DNA of 64,000 nucleotides from Datisca glomerata (taxonomy: Eukaryota > Streptophyta > Magnoliopsida > Cucurbitales > Datiscaceae). Below the pieces are notes generated by a model that searched no databases, was not told where the DNA came from, and was given only the letters and a program-made list of their open reading frames with translations. Location: contig QANY01006190.1 of NCBI GenBank assembly GCA_003255025.1, positions 534,317 to 598,316 on the forward strand, read 5' to 3'. The position numbers were made by a program, and so were the translations under genes. Position 1 is the first letter of the stretch, and the number at the start of each line of letters is the position of its first letter. Positions 45,039-58,310 of the stretch are shown piece after piece.

Positions 45039-46848
45039 CATTTCTGCGTTTTCTCTAACCATTGAACTACTGTAACTTGATCTTCTATCACACTCGGAGT
45101 GCAAGTCACGGTCTCTAAAATATGAATGAATTGATACTTCTTTACGATCCCTATTACACAGCATGATGCATGTATGTAAAGAAGAAATGTGAAGTCAGAA
45201 GTGAAACAAAAAAATGTTTCAGTAGTGTAAGACATATATACATGAACAAAGTTAATCATGATACTATATTCAAGCGAAATCTCTATTACTATCAACTATT
45301 GGTCATGAGATGAGCACTAAAAACATAATACATGTGTGATTGTGTTCTAAAATCTCTTAATAGGCTCTCAGACTATCCACACTGCTATCCAAACGGAGTA
45401 ACATGGCCCCCCAAATAAGTATCCCGTGTAGATACCGTATTTTATCCGGCCTAATACATGAAATATACATGCTTTATATTTTGGCTCTTATAATAATCCA
45501 AGACTATATGTATAATTTGAAAACTAATCCAATACTAAAATAAGAAAAGTGGTTCAAAGACTAAAAAGTAAAAATTAAAAAAAAAGACTAAAAAATAAAA
45601 ATTGAAAAAAAGACTAAAAGTAAAAAATGTAAACCCTAATTTTACCTATAAATAGGAATGAAGTCTTCACTTAAGGGGAGATCTTTTGAGGAGTAAATGT
45701 CAAAATTGGTTGGTATTATATATATATAAAAGATGAAAGTAAATTAGTCATTTCATTAGCATTTTGGTTCAATTCCAAAAAAATAAAGTCAAAGACCAAT
45801 CTTGGGTATTGGTAGGAGTTTTACAAAGTGACTGGTAAGAGTAAAATAACATTCTTTAGAACTTTGGTTTAGTTTATAAATTATATAGTTTATTTTATTA
45901 TTTAATTAGCTCATGAAATTTGTTTATTAATTATTATTATCACAACAAGACATGTTATTTATTTACAGTAAGTATACGTTGACATATTTGTTGTAATGAG
46001 TAACGATTTCATATAAATAAAACTGTTTAGGTTCTTATTTAGTACGAGATAATATCTACTGCATATCAAGTATCAACTCACTTTCCTAACTACTTCATAA
46101 TGTACCTTCAAAAACAAAAGTGAAGGACTATCTATTATGTTCATTAAAACATCCTCAATCCCATGACAGAAAGTTACAAAATAATATATAATCCCTTTTT
46201 AGGTGTGCTTGCTGAGAAAAATTTTAAAAATATTTTGTTGTTGTTACAGAGAACAAGATTTGTTCGGTGAGTAAAACTGTTTTACATTTTGAAGGATTAA
46301 AAATATGATTGAATGTGAAATACATTTTAAGTAATGTATGACGATTGTAGAGAATGTTTTTTAAAAATAAATCCCAGAAACAAAAAAATAATTTTTCTGA
46401 AAACATGGTTGCTTTTCGAAACCCTTCTCGTGAAACGTGTTTGGCAAATTATGCATTTCGTACAAATTTTCACTTTTGGTTTTCAAAAACAAATCGTGAA
46501 AAAAAAACAACATACGCAAACATACCATAGAGTTTGCTAAACTCTCTACAGCTTATTTTCACATGTAAGGAAAGTAATATTATTATTATTCGAAAAACCT
46601 CTTTCCCAATAACTTGTTTAAATGAAACAAACAACTTCTATAATTTAAAAATAGTATAGGCTTCCCCTAATTGAGATTTCTTCCATAAAAATTACAAATA
46701 CATTTTTTTATATTATAGCCGTCGAAATAAGTTTTAATACTAGAATTTCCTTAATTTTTTTCAATACATAACATTTAGAGATTAGTCCTCTCCAAAGCTA
46801 AGTATATATGGTTAAACATAAATCATAGTAGATAATCCAGTTTGTTAA
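45039..46848. other. AT-rich intergenic region
   Basis: No recognisable gene. An 85-codon minus frame (45295-45038) lies just upstream of the DUF7745-like fragment and could be decayed N-terminal sequence, but no motif supports that. CCTATAAATAGGAATG near 45647 looks TATA-like, with no gene attached. Confidence 0.45.
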
Positions 46849-47771
46849 TAGTAAGTTATGAAATGGCCTAAAAATTCTTGAAATAGATAAATGTCCCTTT
46901 TTAATTATTGTATATTAAAGATTGTAATGATATATCTATTATGCCCTTACTAATTTCACGTTTGAGCTTAATTTTTTAAGTAGTGTTTTTGCTTTATTTA
47001 TATTTTTAAATCGCCACTGATTTTAGGGATGGAATTTATGGTAGTTTTTATCTTATTTCAAAATTTGAGTTTTTTGTTTTTGTTAAAAATAGAAACTTAC
47101 TCCAAAATTCTCTCCCAATTTCAGGATTTGCTGCCTCCAATATTTTTGTGTTTCTCATTATGTTATATTCATATTCACTATCTATTACCTCCATTAATTT
47201 GAGAATTTCTTAAATAAACGTTTATCATATTAAATAAACGTTAATACAATATAGGAATAGTTATGATCTTAAATAAATATTTATCATCTTTAATAAACGT
47301 TAATAAAATATTATCTTATCTTGATACTATATTTATGTAATATTAAATCACTCTAAATTATTGTTAATGTATTTGTTAGCTTCTATATCATATATTGAGT
47401 AAACGTTAATATCATATTATGTTTTAACATTCAATTTATACGTATTAACTATTAATATAATCCTAAGTAAATGTTAATATATATTATCTCATTGTTAATA
47501 TATTACTTTCATTTTATCATAGTATAAACATTATTTTTAAATTTATAATGACAAAGCATCAAACTAATATTAGATTTATATTTAATTAAAAATATTATCA
47601 TGACCACCCAGATTTAAAGGAATTACTACTTAAAGTTTAAAAAAATAACCAATAAAATCTGAGTACATGTATTAAGGGTATTATAGATAAATCATAAAAA
47701 TTTTAAATCAAATTAAATAGAATGGGCAATTTATCTATTATAATTTTTTTCGGATAATACATAACTTACTA
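46849..47771. mobile_element. inverted-repeat element, about 0.9 kb
   Basis: TAGTAAGTTATG at 46849-46860 is mirrored by CATAACTTACTA at 47760-47771. The next 90 bp or so remain inverted copies with changes (AATAGATAAAT and CCCTTTTTAATTATT-like blocks). The interior is extremely AT-rich with repeated AATAAACGTTAATA motifs at 47210-47310. No coding sequence; a target duplication was not found. Confidence 0.6.
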
Positions 47772-48236
47772 CAGTAAACGTGTTCTATTTATGTCAATTT
47801 CTATGGTTAAATAGATAACTGTGTTTGCACTTATTAGAAAGAACAAATACTAAAAAGAATCTTTCAGCCAAAAAATGATTGTTGATAAAGAGAATGCATC
47901 TCTTTTGTACCATATATCATTTCTTTTTCTGGAAAAAAGAAAAAACTGACAACTGCAATTTAATTTAAATTTCTTTAATTATTGAAGCAGTTTAATTAAT
48001 TAATCCCTCGTTAGGGAGCAGATATCATCATGCACTTCCAAAGAAAAAACTTCTGTTATTTTTCCAATTAGAAAATAATCATGGTGAAAGAAACATGGCT
48101 TCAATGAGGAATCATTTTAATTTGGAAAATCTGTGCCAACAATTGCCAAGTGGTAAAGAAACTCTGCCCCCACTCATCAACCGCTAAGTTCTAATAAATG
48201 AACCTTAAACAGATCAATAAACAAGTAATTTTCTAA
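47772..48236. other. AT-rich spacer, no gene seen
   Basis: Non-coding sequence between two inverted-repeat elements, with no recognisable motif. Confidence 0.5.
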
Positions 48237-48246
48237 TAATAAAAAA

Positions 48247-49249
48247 GATAAATTATAGCTTACCATTTATAGTCTAGGATAATTTTTATTTTTAATCTCT
48301 AATTTTAAAAAATAATAGATTAGACTCTATAATTAGAATTATTGATCCATGTTTACTGTCAATATTTCATTATAAAAAATTGATGAACCATCACAAAAAT
48401 CTTATTTAATGATACGTGTTAAATTACTTTAACATCACATCATTCAAAATTTTTACCCCAACTATCACCAATTATCCTCCTCTTTTTTCCTTCTTCCTTC
48501 TCCCTCTCTTCGCAAAATACCCGAACGGCCATTGTTGCGGAGATAAGGGTTGGGTCCTTCTCCCCCTTTTCTTCCTTCTTCCCACAGTCCGCCAAGGGAA
48601 TATATGATTCTCTCAATTAGAAGAGATGCAGAGGACGTGTTCTAATCCGATTCACCAAATATATCACTGCTTGCTAATTTAAAAGCTTGATTTTAACGCA
48701 GAAATCAAACATCATAATCATAGCTTTCAAGCAAACAATCATTATTCGAAGTTGGTAACGACCTGCCTATTCTTATATAAATTCGAGAAAAAAAATTAAC
48801 TTACAGAAGCCCAAAATTTTCAGCCCACAATCTAATACTAGCAAGAAAACTAGAAGGCAAAGCACATTGGAATATTCCCAAACCTCTCACGAAGCAGAGT
48901 GACGACCCTCACAAGGGGGAAGAAGGAAGAAGAGGGGGAAGAAAGAAGAATAGGGGAAAGAAAGACCCAACCCTCTGCAACAATGGTCGTTTGGGTATTT
49001 CCCGGAGAGGGGGAAGAAGGAAAAAAGAGGGGGTAATCAATGACATGACAGTTCGGGTAAAAATTTTGAGTAATACGGCGTTAAATAACTTTTCATGTAT
49101 AGTCACATATGTATTTTGATAGTGGAATACCTACAGAAGAGTAAACCTCTATCAACAATAAAATTGTAGGGACTAATATGCTACTTTTAAAGTGTGAGGT
49201 TGAGAATGAAAACTACCTCAAAATGTAGGGGTAAAACTATAGTTTACCC
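48247..49249. mobile_element. foldback inverted-repeat element with 10-bp target duplication
   Basis: Long arms (about 350 bp each, 48247-48600 and 48900-49249) are inverted copies. They include a polypyrimidine/polypurine block (TCCTCCTCTTTTTTCCTTCT on the left, its complement on the right) and CGGCCATTGTTGCGGAG against CTCTGCAACAATGGTCG. A perfect TAATAAAAAA flanks it at 48237-48246 and 49250-49259. No transposase. A 9-10 bp duplication points to Mutator-like foldback elements. Confidence 0.85.
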
Positions 49250-49259
49250 TAATAAAAAA

Positions 49260-49544
49260 TAGCCAACCCATAAAACAGAGACTACCTATTTTACCCTTAA
49301 TTAACATATAATAAATAAAAAATCAATAAAAACTCATGAAAAATCAAGGGCCTCTTTATTAGGCAACGTTTTGAACTTCAATTCCTATTATATCGAAAAA
49401 ATAGAACCCTAAGAGATTTTCAGGGATTTTGGGTTGTCCACTAAGGGCTTCAATCAAGATTTTTTTTTGAAATCTCCTTCAAAATAGGTAAGTAATCTCT
49501 TTCTCTATTCTATTCTCTCCACGTCTCTCATATATATATATGCT
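49260..49544. other. AT-rich spacer
   Basis: Sequence between the foldback element and the pararetrovirus array. It contains a TATATATATATG run near 49531. No gene is seen. Confidence 0.5.
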
Positions 49545-49636
49545 TTGATAGCAAAAGAGGCATAATTGGGCTTAATTTAAGTTTTTAAGTATTTGAAGAC
49601 ACTAGTAAGAGAAGTAAGGTACCAAAAGTAAAATTA

Positions 49637-49642
49637 TTTATT
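49637..49642 (-). terminator. poly(A) signal of the pararetrovirus, copy 1
   Basis: AATAAA on the minus strand about 205 nt downstream of the TATA box, where the pregenomic RNA of caulimovirids is expected to end. The same signal occurs at 60144-60149 at the copy 3/copy 2 junction. Confidence 0.6.
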
Positions 49643-49845
49643 GGAGTAAGATTAAAACTTACAAGTATTGAAGAAATTAATTTATAACGATTAATTAGTG
49701 CACCCGCTCATTAACTAATGTTGAGAAGAAAGAAGAAAATATTACAAAAGAGGAGGAAGAAGAATGCTTTGTTTTCAAAACAAGTTTTTCTCTCAAAATC
49801 GTTAAGAGTGAAAACAAGTTTTGAGGAACAAATGGGAGAGGGCAG

Positions 49846-49857
49846 CCTATTTATAGG
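49846..49857 (-). promoter_or_regulatory. TATA box of the pregenomic promoter, copy 1
   Basis: On the minus strand CCTATAAATAGG is followed by CTGCCCTCTCCCATTTG, which looks like a caulimovirid pregenomic core promoter. It lies between the 3' coding region and the poly(A) signal. The equivalent stretch is missing between copies 3 and 2. Confidence 0.6.
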
Positions 49858-50299
49858 TAAGGAGAGTAGAGTTCGTCGGGATTCTATCACTTATATGCAC
49901 TATTTTTTTTCTAAAAATGTAAAATCATATTTTATATTTCAACTTTTTGACTAAGAAGAGTAAAAACGAGAGATAGTTGCATAATTATTTGACAACTAGT
50001 ACAATAATTACAGGAAAAAAAAACAAAATACAAAGATTCATCGATAATTGTTATTTTGGACTTCGTGTCTTCATTATTGTTTTAGTTGGGGAAGACATAA
50101 TGTCTTGAAAAGTCATTGTGACTATTGATGCATATTGTAATTCCTTAATTGATATATTGGACTTTTGTACTTTGATTTGGAGAAGTCATAATTATTTATT
50201 TTGATAGTTATCATGACAGTTGTATTATGTTGAAGAGTCATCATGTTATATCTTCAAAGTTGCTTGATTATTTGATTTCTTAATTAATTCAGCATTTGC

Positions 50300-51450
50300 A
50301 TTTTGCCAAAGGTAAATTATTTCTATTTACTCCCATCACTGAGATTGATATCACCAAATGGGTCCTAAGAGTCTTAAAATGCACCATTGCCCATTGTGGT
50401 AGGACACGACCCTTTAATTTATTTTGATCCTTCAATTGCTGAGGGATATCCTTTCTACATCATTTGTGCTTTTTGGATACTTGGTTTAATTGGGTGACTT
50501 GACTCTACAAATAATTCAGAGTCAGATTTCGGTTCAATTGTTGTAGAAGCATTTTTTGAATTAATTCTTGCTTCAATTTGGATTTCGATTTTGTGACCTT
50601 TGATTTTCCTTTTGAAGAGGGTTTTGATTCGGGCTTGGATTCTTTGGATGAATTTGAACTGGATTGTTTGGCTTATGGACTTGGGTTAATGAGCTCACTA
50701 ATTTTTAATGGAGCATGGGTAAAAGGATTTGCTAACCTTAATTGAAGGTGGATATTTGTAAATTCATGGTTGATGGAGGCAAATATTTTTTGGTTATTGA
50801 ATTTATCCCACCATTTAACATAATATTGTCTAGTGAGGATTTCATCTTCAACTGAGTATTGCCATTTTAAGATCAAAGTTGTTTTATATTTATTTAAAAA
50901 ACAGAGTACTTAGGGAAAAGAAGTCTCAATTAATGAAGGCTTGTATATTATTATAAGTAAATAAAAACCTTGTTGAAAATCGATTGAAAATAATTCTAAG
51001 ACATGGTCATGTATGGACTACCATCTTAAAAAACAATTTAAAAACTAATTTTGAAATTCTTATCAAAATTCAAAAGTCACAAGTGGGAAAAATCACTATT
51101 TTGATGCAGGAAAATCATGTGTCGAGTATCAATATAGTCAAAATAATCATATTACTTTTTATTTAAAAAAGATTGGCTTTCCAATCCTCCATGGTTATGA
51201 TTTTGAGAATATAGAAGGAATGATAGAGGATTCTTCCTTCAGAATTTTTGATTGGGCTAATATTAATGGATTTAGTTTATAAGACAATGTCTCTGTAGAA
51301 ACTGTGACTTTTTTCCTTGTGACCAGGTACAAAGTGAAAATCTGGAAGAAAATAGACTTTTGCTATTTCTGCAGGATCTTTCAAATGAGCGAATGGGGGC
51401 TCAATTGAAAGAGATTTTTGCTGAAAATTTTTCTGGTATAAGAAGATGAT
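50300..51450 (-). pseudogene. pararetrovirus 3' coding region, copy 1
   Basis: Downstream of the polymerase in viral order. The best open piece (50876-50673) reads WQYSVEDEILTRQYYVKWWD followed by KFNNQK. A more downstream piece at about 50420-50340 corresponds to LPQWAYDVF in the other copy (60530-60300). I do not recognise the domain. The region is repeated at 53046-53850 and 60300-61290 with stops in each. Confidence 0.6.
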
Positions 51451-51899
51451 TTTTTATATTTTGTAATTCGTTGATTGAATGACTAAGCATTAAAAAGTTG
51501 AGTAATTAAGAATAAGTCAAATTGGTTGACGAGAGTTGATTGGTAGTTGGGTCTGCTGGACTCAAGTATTGTTAATTTGTCTTGGTTAGGAGTAGAATAC
51601 TCCTATTAAATTTGATCTTTAAGGGCTAATTTTGGAGTCGAAGATTCTTCTATAATATATCCATCCATCATCTTCATATGATTTCTGAAAGTGATAATGA
51701 TTCTTTTAGTTAAAGACACCACAACATGCTTATGACTTTTTTGAAATCTGTCAGGCATGACAAAGAAAGTTCATTCAGTATAAAAAATTCTTTGATTGTT
51801 TTGTATGAAAAATCAATTTTAAAAATTGCTTGTCCCAATAGGTTCACAGTTAAAATTTTTCTGTTATCATAACAGATTTCATTATCTTTGTAAAAACCT

Positions 51900-53046
51900 A
51901 TTTTCACACATTTCTCATACCATTGAATTAAGGTTACGTTGAAATCATGCTACAACCCAACTTCTTCTAAAATTTTATCCAATTCATCTATCCATGCATT
52001 TCTTGGATATTCAAATCCATCATGGCCATATTTTAGTAGACCATAATTTTCAAATTCTGTCATGGCACAATCTTGAAATGATTTCTTGCATAATTTTACG
52101 AGTAAGAAAGTCAGGAATTGAATTAATACATTGAATAAATTAAATATTAAAATTAAAATTGCAAAAATTCAACTGTTACCTGGCAAAATTTTGTTTGAAA
52201 GCAATGTCTTTACATTTTTTTCTAAAACATGTTTTGTAGAATTGTAATCAATATTTAAAAGAAATTGTTGATTTAATAGAGCAAATTGTATGATTTGAAT
52301 AATGGAGTAATAGATCTCATATCTTGGAAATCTAATCCTAGATTAAAACAATTTGATTTTTCTTACAGAGATAACTAAAGTATTTTATTTTATTATCTTG
52401 ACAAATGATTCAAGGTGTTTTCAATGTTGTTCAATTAATATAACATTCGAGAAATTGGTGAATTGATTGAAAATTTTATTATTATATTCTGAAATTCATT
52501 TGGAGTATTTTTAAGATCAAATGGTATTACATTCCATTTATAATGACCAAATACAATTTTGTATTATCAATTCCATTTATCTGGATTTATCAAAATGCAT
52601 TAGGAATGTCAGCACACAATTTTTTACAAATTTTCTCTTTAAATATTTTAATTTGTTTTTCACACTATTCATCAATTCTTTTGGATTTTATTTTATTTTG
52701 TAAAAAATATAATTATTTCTCTTTACAAGAAATTAAATTTACAGTTTTATAAATAAAATTTTATTTTAAAGTTTTCATTTTCTCATTGTGAGAAAAATAA
52801 GGAAATTTGAATTTGACAGGTTTATCCATGGGATAGTAATTATCCCATCATGTTTTATTTTAAAATGATACAGCAGAGAAATGAATGGTAAACCCAAATA
52901 ATTTTTTCCGTCATATTTTTTACTAAAATAAATGAGGTTTTAAAACATACATTGTCTTGGTAAATATGTATTCTGGTACCACTAGGAGAGGATAAAGATT
53001 CTTTTATCTTCTTGAAGTACTTGGTAGGAACGAATCCTTTTTGCAC
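51900..53046 (-). pseudogene. pararetrovirus protease and polymerase, copy 1 (truncated)
   Basis: The protease end reads GFVPTKYFKKIKESLS (53040 down) and is cut at 53046, before the active-site DSG, by the junction with copy 2. Reverse transcriptase is decayed between about 52800 and 52100. The stretch that encodes the catalytic YIDD in copy 2 is lost here (about 52420-52440). Confidence 0.75.
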
Positions 53047-53850
53047 TTTGGATGAATTTGAATTGGATGATTTGATTTGTGGATTTAGGTTAATGGGCTC
53101 ACTAATTTTTAATGGAGCCTGGGCAAAATTTTAATTAAGGGTAGATTTTTGCAATTTTCTAGTTAATGGAGGCAATGATTTATTTGGTATTTAATTTATC
53201 CCACCATTTAACATAATATTGTCTGGTGAGAATTCCATCTTCAACTGAGTATTGCCATTTTAAGATTCATGCTATTTTGTATTTATTTGAAAACCACAGT
53301 AATTGGGGAAAAGAAACCTCAATTGATGAGGGTTCGTATATTTTTAGAAATAAATTAAAACCTTGTTAAAAATTTATTGGAAATAATTCTAATACATGGC
53401 CATGAATGGACTACCATCTTAAGAACCAATTCGGAAAACTAATTTTAAAAATTTTATCAAAATTTAAATCACTATTTTGATCCATGAAAATCATGTTCCA
53501 AGCATCAATATAGTCAAAATAATTATATTATTTTTTATTTATAAGAATTTTGAAACCTGAAGGAAGGACTTTCCAATCCTCCATGTCTATGATTTTGAGA
53601 ATATATAAATAATGATAGATGATCCTTCCTTCAAAATTTTTGATTGGACTAATATTAATGAATTTTGTTTCTGAGAGAATATATCTATAGAAACTTAGAC
53701 TTTGTTTTCGTGACCAATGACAAAGTGAAAATTTGGAAGAAAATGGGCTTTTCTTATTTCAGCGAGATCTTTCAAATGAGCAAATGGAGACTCAATATGA
53801 AAGAGATTTTTACTGGGGATTTTTCTGAAATAAAAGGATGATTTTCTGTA
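53046..53850 (-). pseudogene. pararetrovirus 3' coding region, copy 2 (truncated)
   Basis: Matches 50640-51430 and 60600-61290. It stops at 53046, where the sequence changes directly to the protease of copy 1. The end of the frame and the promoter of copy 2 are therefore absent. Confidence 0.7.
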
Positions 53851-53899
53851 TTTTATAATTGGTTGATTGACTAATTGTGCATTAAAAGGTTGAACAATT

Positions 53900-55310
53900 G
53901 AGAATTGGTCAAATTAGTTGACTAGGGCTGATTGGTATGGTCTGATGGACCCAAGTATTATTATTTGGGCTTGGTTAGGAGTAGAAGACTCCTCTTTAAT
54001 TTAAGCCTTAAGAGCCAATTGTGCAGTTGAAGACTCCATTTTGATCCAGCTTTTAAGGCCCCATCTTAGCTACTCTGCAGGAATTCACGAGTAAGGAAGT
54101 TAGAAATTAAATTATTAATGCCTTGAATAAATTCAATATCGAAATAAAAAATACTAAGAATGGACTCTCATCGAGCAAAAAATTGTTTGGAAATAATATT
54201 TTTAACATCTTTTTCCAAAACATGTTTTGTAGATTTACAATTAATTTTCAAGAGAAATTTTTTATTTAGTAAGTCATCTTAAAATTTTTGTATACATAAT
54301 ACAACAGATAAAATTTCTTTCTTAATAGTACTATAATTTATTTATGATCGAGTCCAGGTTCCAGATGTGGAGCTAACAATTTGTTCAAGTGATTCTAGAG
54401 AGATTTTTGTAATAAAATACCTCCATATATAATTTTTAAAGAATTATTGGTAGGGATGCCAAGACAAGGATGTGTCTTAACATGAGTTTTAATTTTCTTA
54501 ATTAAATTGTTGTGGACAGTTGTCCAAGGAGGAGGATTTTTCTTAACCCTTTCAAAAAGAGGCGTGCGATCAATTCTCAATTTATTATAAAAATCAAATA
54601 TATAATTTGAGGATCCTAGAAATATTTGCAATTGGGTTTGTCAAGGATTTCATTAGGAAGTTTATCAGCAAATTGTATGACTCGATCAATTGATTTAATA
54701 ATAGAATGATAGATTTCAAATCTTAGAAATCTAATATTTGATTGAAACAGTTTGACTTTACTTGCAGAGATAACTAAACCATTTTGCTTTATTATCTTAG
54801 TAAACAATTCAAGTTATTTCCAACGTTGTTCTATTGATCTAGAGAAAATGAGAACATCATCAATATAAAAAAAATTAAGAAATCAGTAAATCGATTAAAG
54901 ATGTAATTCATTATATTCTGGAATGCACTTGGAGCATTTTTATGACAAAAATACATTACATTCCACTCATAATGACCAAATGGAGTTACAAATATAATTT
55001 TGTATTTATCAGTTTCATTTATTTGGATTTGTCAGAATCCAGATTTAACGTCAAACTTATAGAATACAATAGCATCTCCAAGCCTGTTGATTAAGTACAT
55101 TTTGTTTGGTATAAGATATCTTATCCACTCCAAAATATTGTTAAGGGGCTTGTAATTAATTACTAACCGAGAAACTTCTCGTTCAATTTCACTAGCCTTT
55201 TGGACATGAAAGGTCAAGTAAGACCAATGAGATTTGCTCCTTCTAATAATGTTTTTACTAAAAAGTTCTGTAATTTCATTCTTACAGAATTCAAGCATTT
55301 CAGAATTCAT
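53900..55310 (-). pseudogene. pararetrovirus reverse transcriptase and RNase H, copy 2
   Basis: The RT fingers are open at 55310-55032: CKNEITELFSKNIIRRSKSH, VSRLVINYKPLNNIL and KFDVKSGF. YIDD is still encoded at 54856-54867. The thumb follows (IKQNGLVISASKVKLFQS, 54795 on), then LFERVKKNPPPWT (about 54560) leading into the RNase H region. At least four frame breaks separate these parts. Confidence 0.88.
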
Positions 55311-55639
55311 CTGAGTTGGTCGTGCCTTTGTTAGGATATTTTTTTCATCAAATCCCTTAATGTAAGATAGACTGACAGGATGGTGCTTTCTGTGCCAGAA
55401 AGCATTGGGAATGTCAGTACATAATTCTTTACAAAATTTTTGTTCAAAAATTTTAATTTTTTAAGAGCATAATTTTGAAGTTGTTCTTCAATTATTTTGA
55501 ATTTTATTTCATCTTGTAGAAAACATAATTGTTTTTCCTTTACAGGAAATTAAATTCATAGTTTTATAAACAGAATTTTATTTTAAAGTTTTCAATTTCT
55601 CATTAGGAGAAAAAGAAAGAATTTAAATTCGACATGTTT

Positions 55640-55950
55640 ATCCATGGGATAAATAATTATTTCATCATACTCTGTTATAAAAGGATATAGCAGAGAAATG
55701 AATGGTAAACCCAAAATAATTTTGTCGATCATATTTTTTACTAAGACAAATCATATTTTAGAACATACATTTTCTTGATAAATATGAATTTTAGGGTTTT
55801 CATAATTGACATGCATCCTAGTATCATTTGTAAAGGACAAAAAATCTTTTGTTTTCTTGAAGTACTTGGTAGGAAAGAATCATTCATGCATTCAATTCAA
55901 ATTAGCTCTTGAATCAATAAGAGTCATTAAAGGATTTTTATTCTCACCAT
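55640..55950 (-). pseudogene. pararetrovirus aspartic protease, copy 2
   Basis: Homologous to the better preserved copy 3 protease (62730-63164). KYFKKTKDFLS-like sequence is readable near 55870-55840. The frame is broken and the active-site region (about 55910) is altered. Confidence 0.65.
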
Positions 55951-56589
55951 TATGTGTCATTTTTTTTAATTTTTATGTGTTTAAGGATTTGAAGGAAGTT
56001 ATTATTATCTTGAATGTTGACAATGGATTCTTCAACCTCATTATGAGAATTTTGGGATTTACTAGGTTCTTCTAGTTCGCTGGAGTAATGATTTTAAATA
56101 AAATTTTATATTTTAAAAGATTTAATTCTTTTGTTATTTATGTATTTGATTCTTTTAATTATTTTATTTCAATTTTAATATTTTTTATTTCTTTTTGAAG
56201 TTCTTGTAAAGTAGCTTCTCTTTCCTTTTCTTTAACTTTGTTAAATTTTTCAAGAGTTTTTGAAAGACTTGCAGTATTATTATTAGACTTAGTATTTTTT
56301 TTCTTTTGAATTACCTTTCCAAAATTTTTAAGGTATTCTTATTTTAATCCAGGATTTTCAATTTTACTGATTAAGTCTAATAAGAGATTTTTTGTTCTTA
56401 ATTTTTATTCAAAACATTGACAATTTTCTAAAAACAGTTATTATCACATCACAGAGAGATGTTTAACAAATCACTATTAGAGCTTCAAGAGTTTAATTCT
56501 TTAGATTCAGATGTTTCAAATTCTTCTAAATTTTTATTACTACTGTCCTAGTAATCTATGAATTCTATAATTTTGAATAATTATTGTTT

Positions 56590-58290
56590 TTCTTCGTAAG
56601 AGATTTTTAATTAATTAATTTTATTTTTTACTTGGTAAGTGTTGGAAAAATGATCATTCTAGCCACATTTAAAACACTTAATTTTACTTTTTTCAACAAT
56701 TTTTTATTGAATTTTCTTCTTGAATACTTTTTATTCATAGAAAATTATTTGTCAAAATTTTTATTTTCATTTTTGTGAAATATTTTCTTATAAGGTTTGT
56801 AAATCCTTTTAGGATTAAGATGAGAATTTTTTCTATTCTTTTGGAAAGGAGCAATTGCAGATAATCCATATTGCTCACAGAAGTTGCCTAATTTGTATTT
56901 GGCAATTTTCTTTTCCATTTAAATTTGTTTATTAATTTTCATGTCTATACACATTCTTAGACCTTATTTTTGTATTGTAGTGATAATTGTATCGTAGGTC
57001 AAACTATTATAGTCTATATTTCTTAGGTCATCACTAAGGACTGTTCCAATTTTGTGGGCAAAAAATTTGGTAAGCCATTTATGAATTTTTTTCCTTCTAA
57101 AAAGGTTGATTGTTGTCATCCCTACACATTTTTCTAGACAAAAATATATTTTTGTACCAATCAAAGTCACTTAGGATAGGACACTAAAGATTGGTTAATT
57201 GGTCATGGATACGTAAAATAACATTACTTGGCGTTTCAATGAAATGCTCGATTATTGTATAGAAGAATGTATTAATGGCATGAGACTTTGTTTTCTAATC
57301 CTCTCTAAGGACTGGTATTTCTTCAGGTATTTCTTCAGCATCAATCTTTATTGTTGTAAGGATTGTATTTTTAGATTATTCAGTGAGATGTTTCTCTCAC
57401 CAGGAATGAAGCATTCCTATGAAACATGTACCTAAAAGCTTTGACAAATTATGTGTGGTGATGTAACTGTTGGCTACCATAGCCATGTACTGTAATTTAT
57501 CGAGGACTTAATGTTCTGAAAGACCATCAATATTCCATCCAAATAATTTTTCTGCAAAGGCAAAAAATTGCTTAGTTAAAGAAGATTCAGTAATTTAAAT
57601 ATCTTGAGGAATAAGCATTTTCGGCCACTTCCTTTCCAGTTTATTAATTTTTAAATTTTAAATTTTTCTTCTATATTATGAATGTTTGAAGATTCATGGA
57701 TTATGGATGATTCATAGGTGGAATCTGACCTATGAAAATCAGAACTACTGTCTTGGTTATTATCTTAACAGAAGTAGATGACTCGATAGATTTATTTTTC
57801 ACTTCTTGAAGCATTTGATCAATCTTTTTATTGAGGTGAACAATATTTAGAGTGGTTTTGTCTGGAAGATTTTTTAAAGAAATTTTTTTCAGAGATTCAT
57901 TACGTTTAGGCTCATGAAGATCATCAACCTTATTCTCAATTTTATCTAATTATTTTCCTATTGTTATTATACTTTGATTAGTGTAATTAAGTTATTCAAC
58001 AACTTTTTATTGGGTTCTTCTTCATTTGAAATCTTAAAAGGAGAAACAATTATTAAAGAATTTTTATGCTTAATTAAATTTTTTTAGGTGGGGGATGGCT
58101 AGCAGTAACCCAACTGGAGTCTTCTTTGACCCATTTGATCTTAGAAATTTCTTTAATATTATTTTCATAAATATCCTCGATATAGTCAAGGAAAACATAT
58201 CAACTCTAAATTCTTACATGAACGCCTTCCATTCACCAAGGATAATTTTCTTTGATCCATATTGTATGTCTCTCTAAACCTATTACGTCT
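56590..58290 (-). pseudogene. pararetrovirus capsid region with decayed zinc knuckle, copy 2
   Basis: The open piece 57170-56964 (MTLIGTKIYFCLEKCVGMTT, then WLTKFFAHKIGTVLSDDLRN) lies in the position of the coat protein. The zinc knuckle near 56690-56640 reads KCFKCG, stop, NDHFSNTY: the last cysteine has become tyrosine and a stop interrupts it. In viral order this region sits between movement protein and protease. Confidence 0.65.
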
Positions 58291-58310
58291 ATTGAGATTG
58301 ACTGGGTCAT

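Noticed and set aside
47200..47520. AATAAACGTTAATA repeats as a CRISPR-like or centromeric array
   Set aside because: The motifs are irregularly spaced and degenerate, the DNA is plant nuclear, and there are no unique spacers between fixed repeats.
49718..49954. 78-codon plus-strand frame
   Set aside because: It is antisense to the pararetrovirus promoter region and lysine-rich from A-runs, with no protein-like features.
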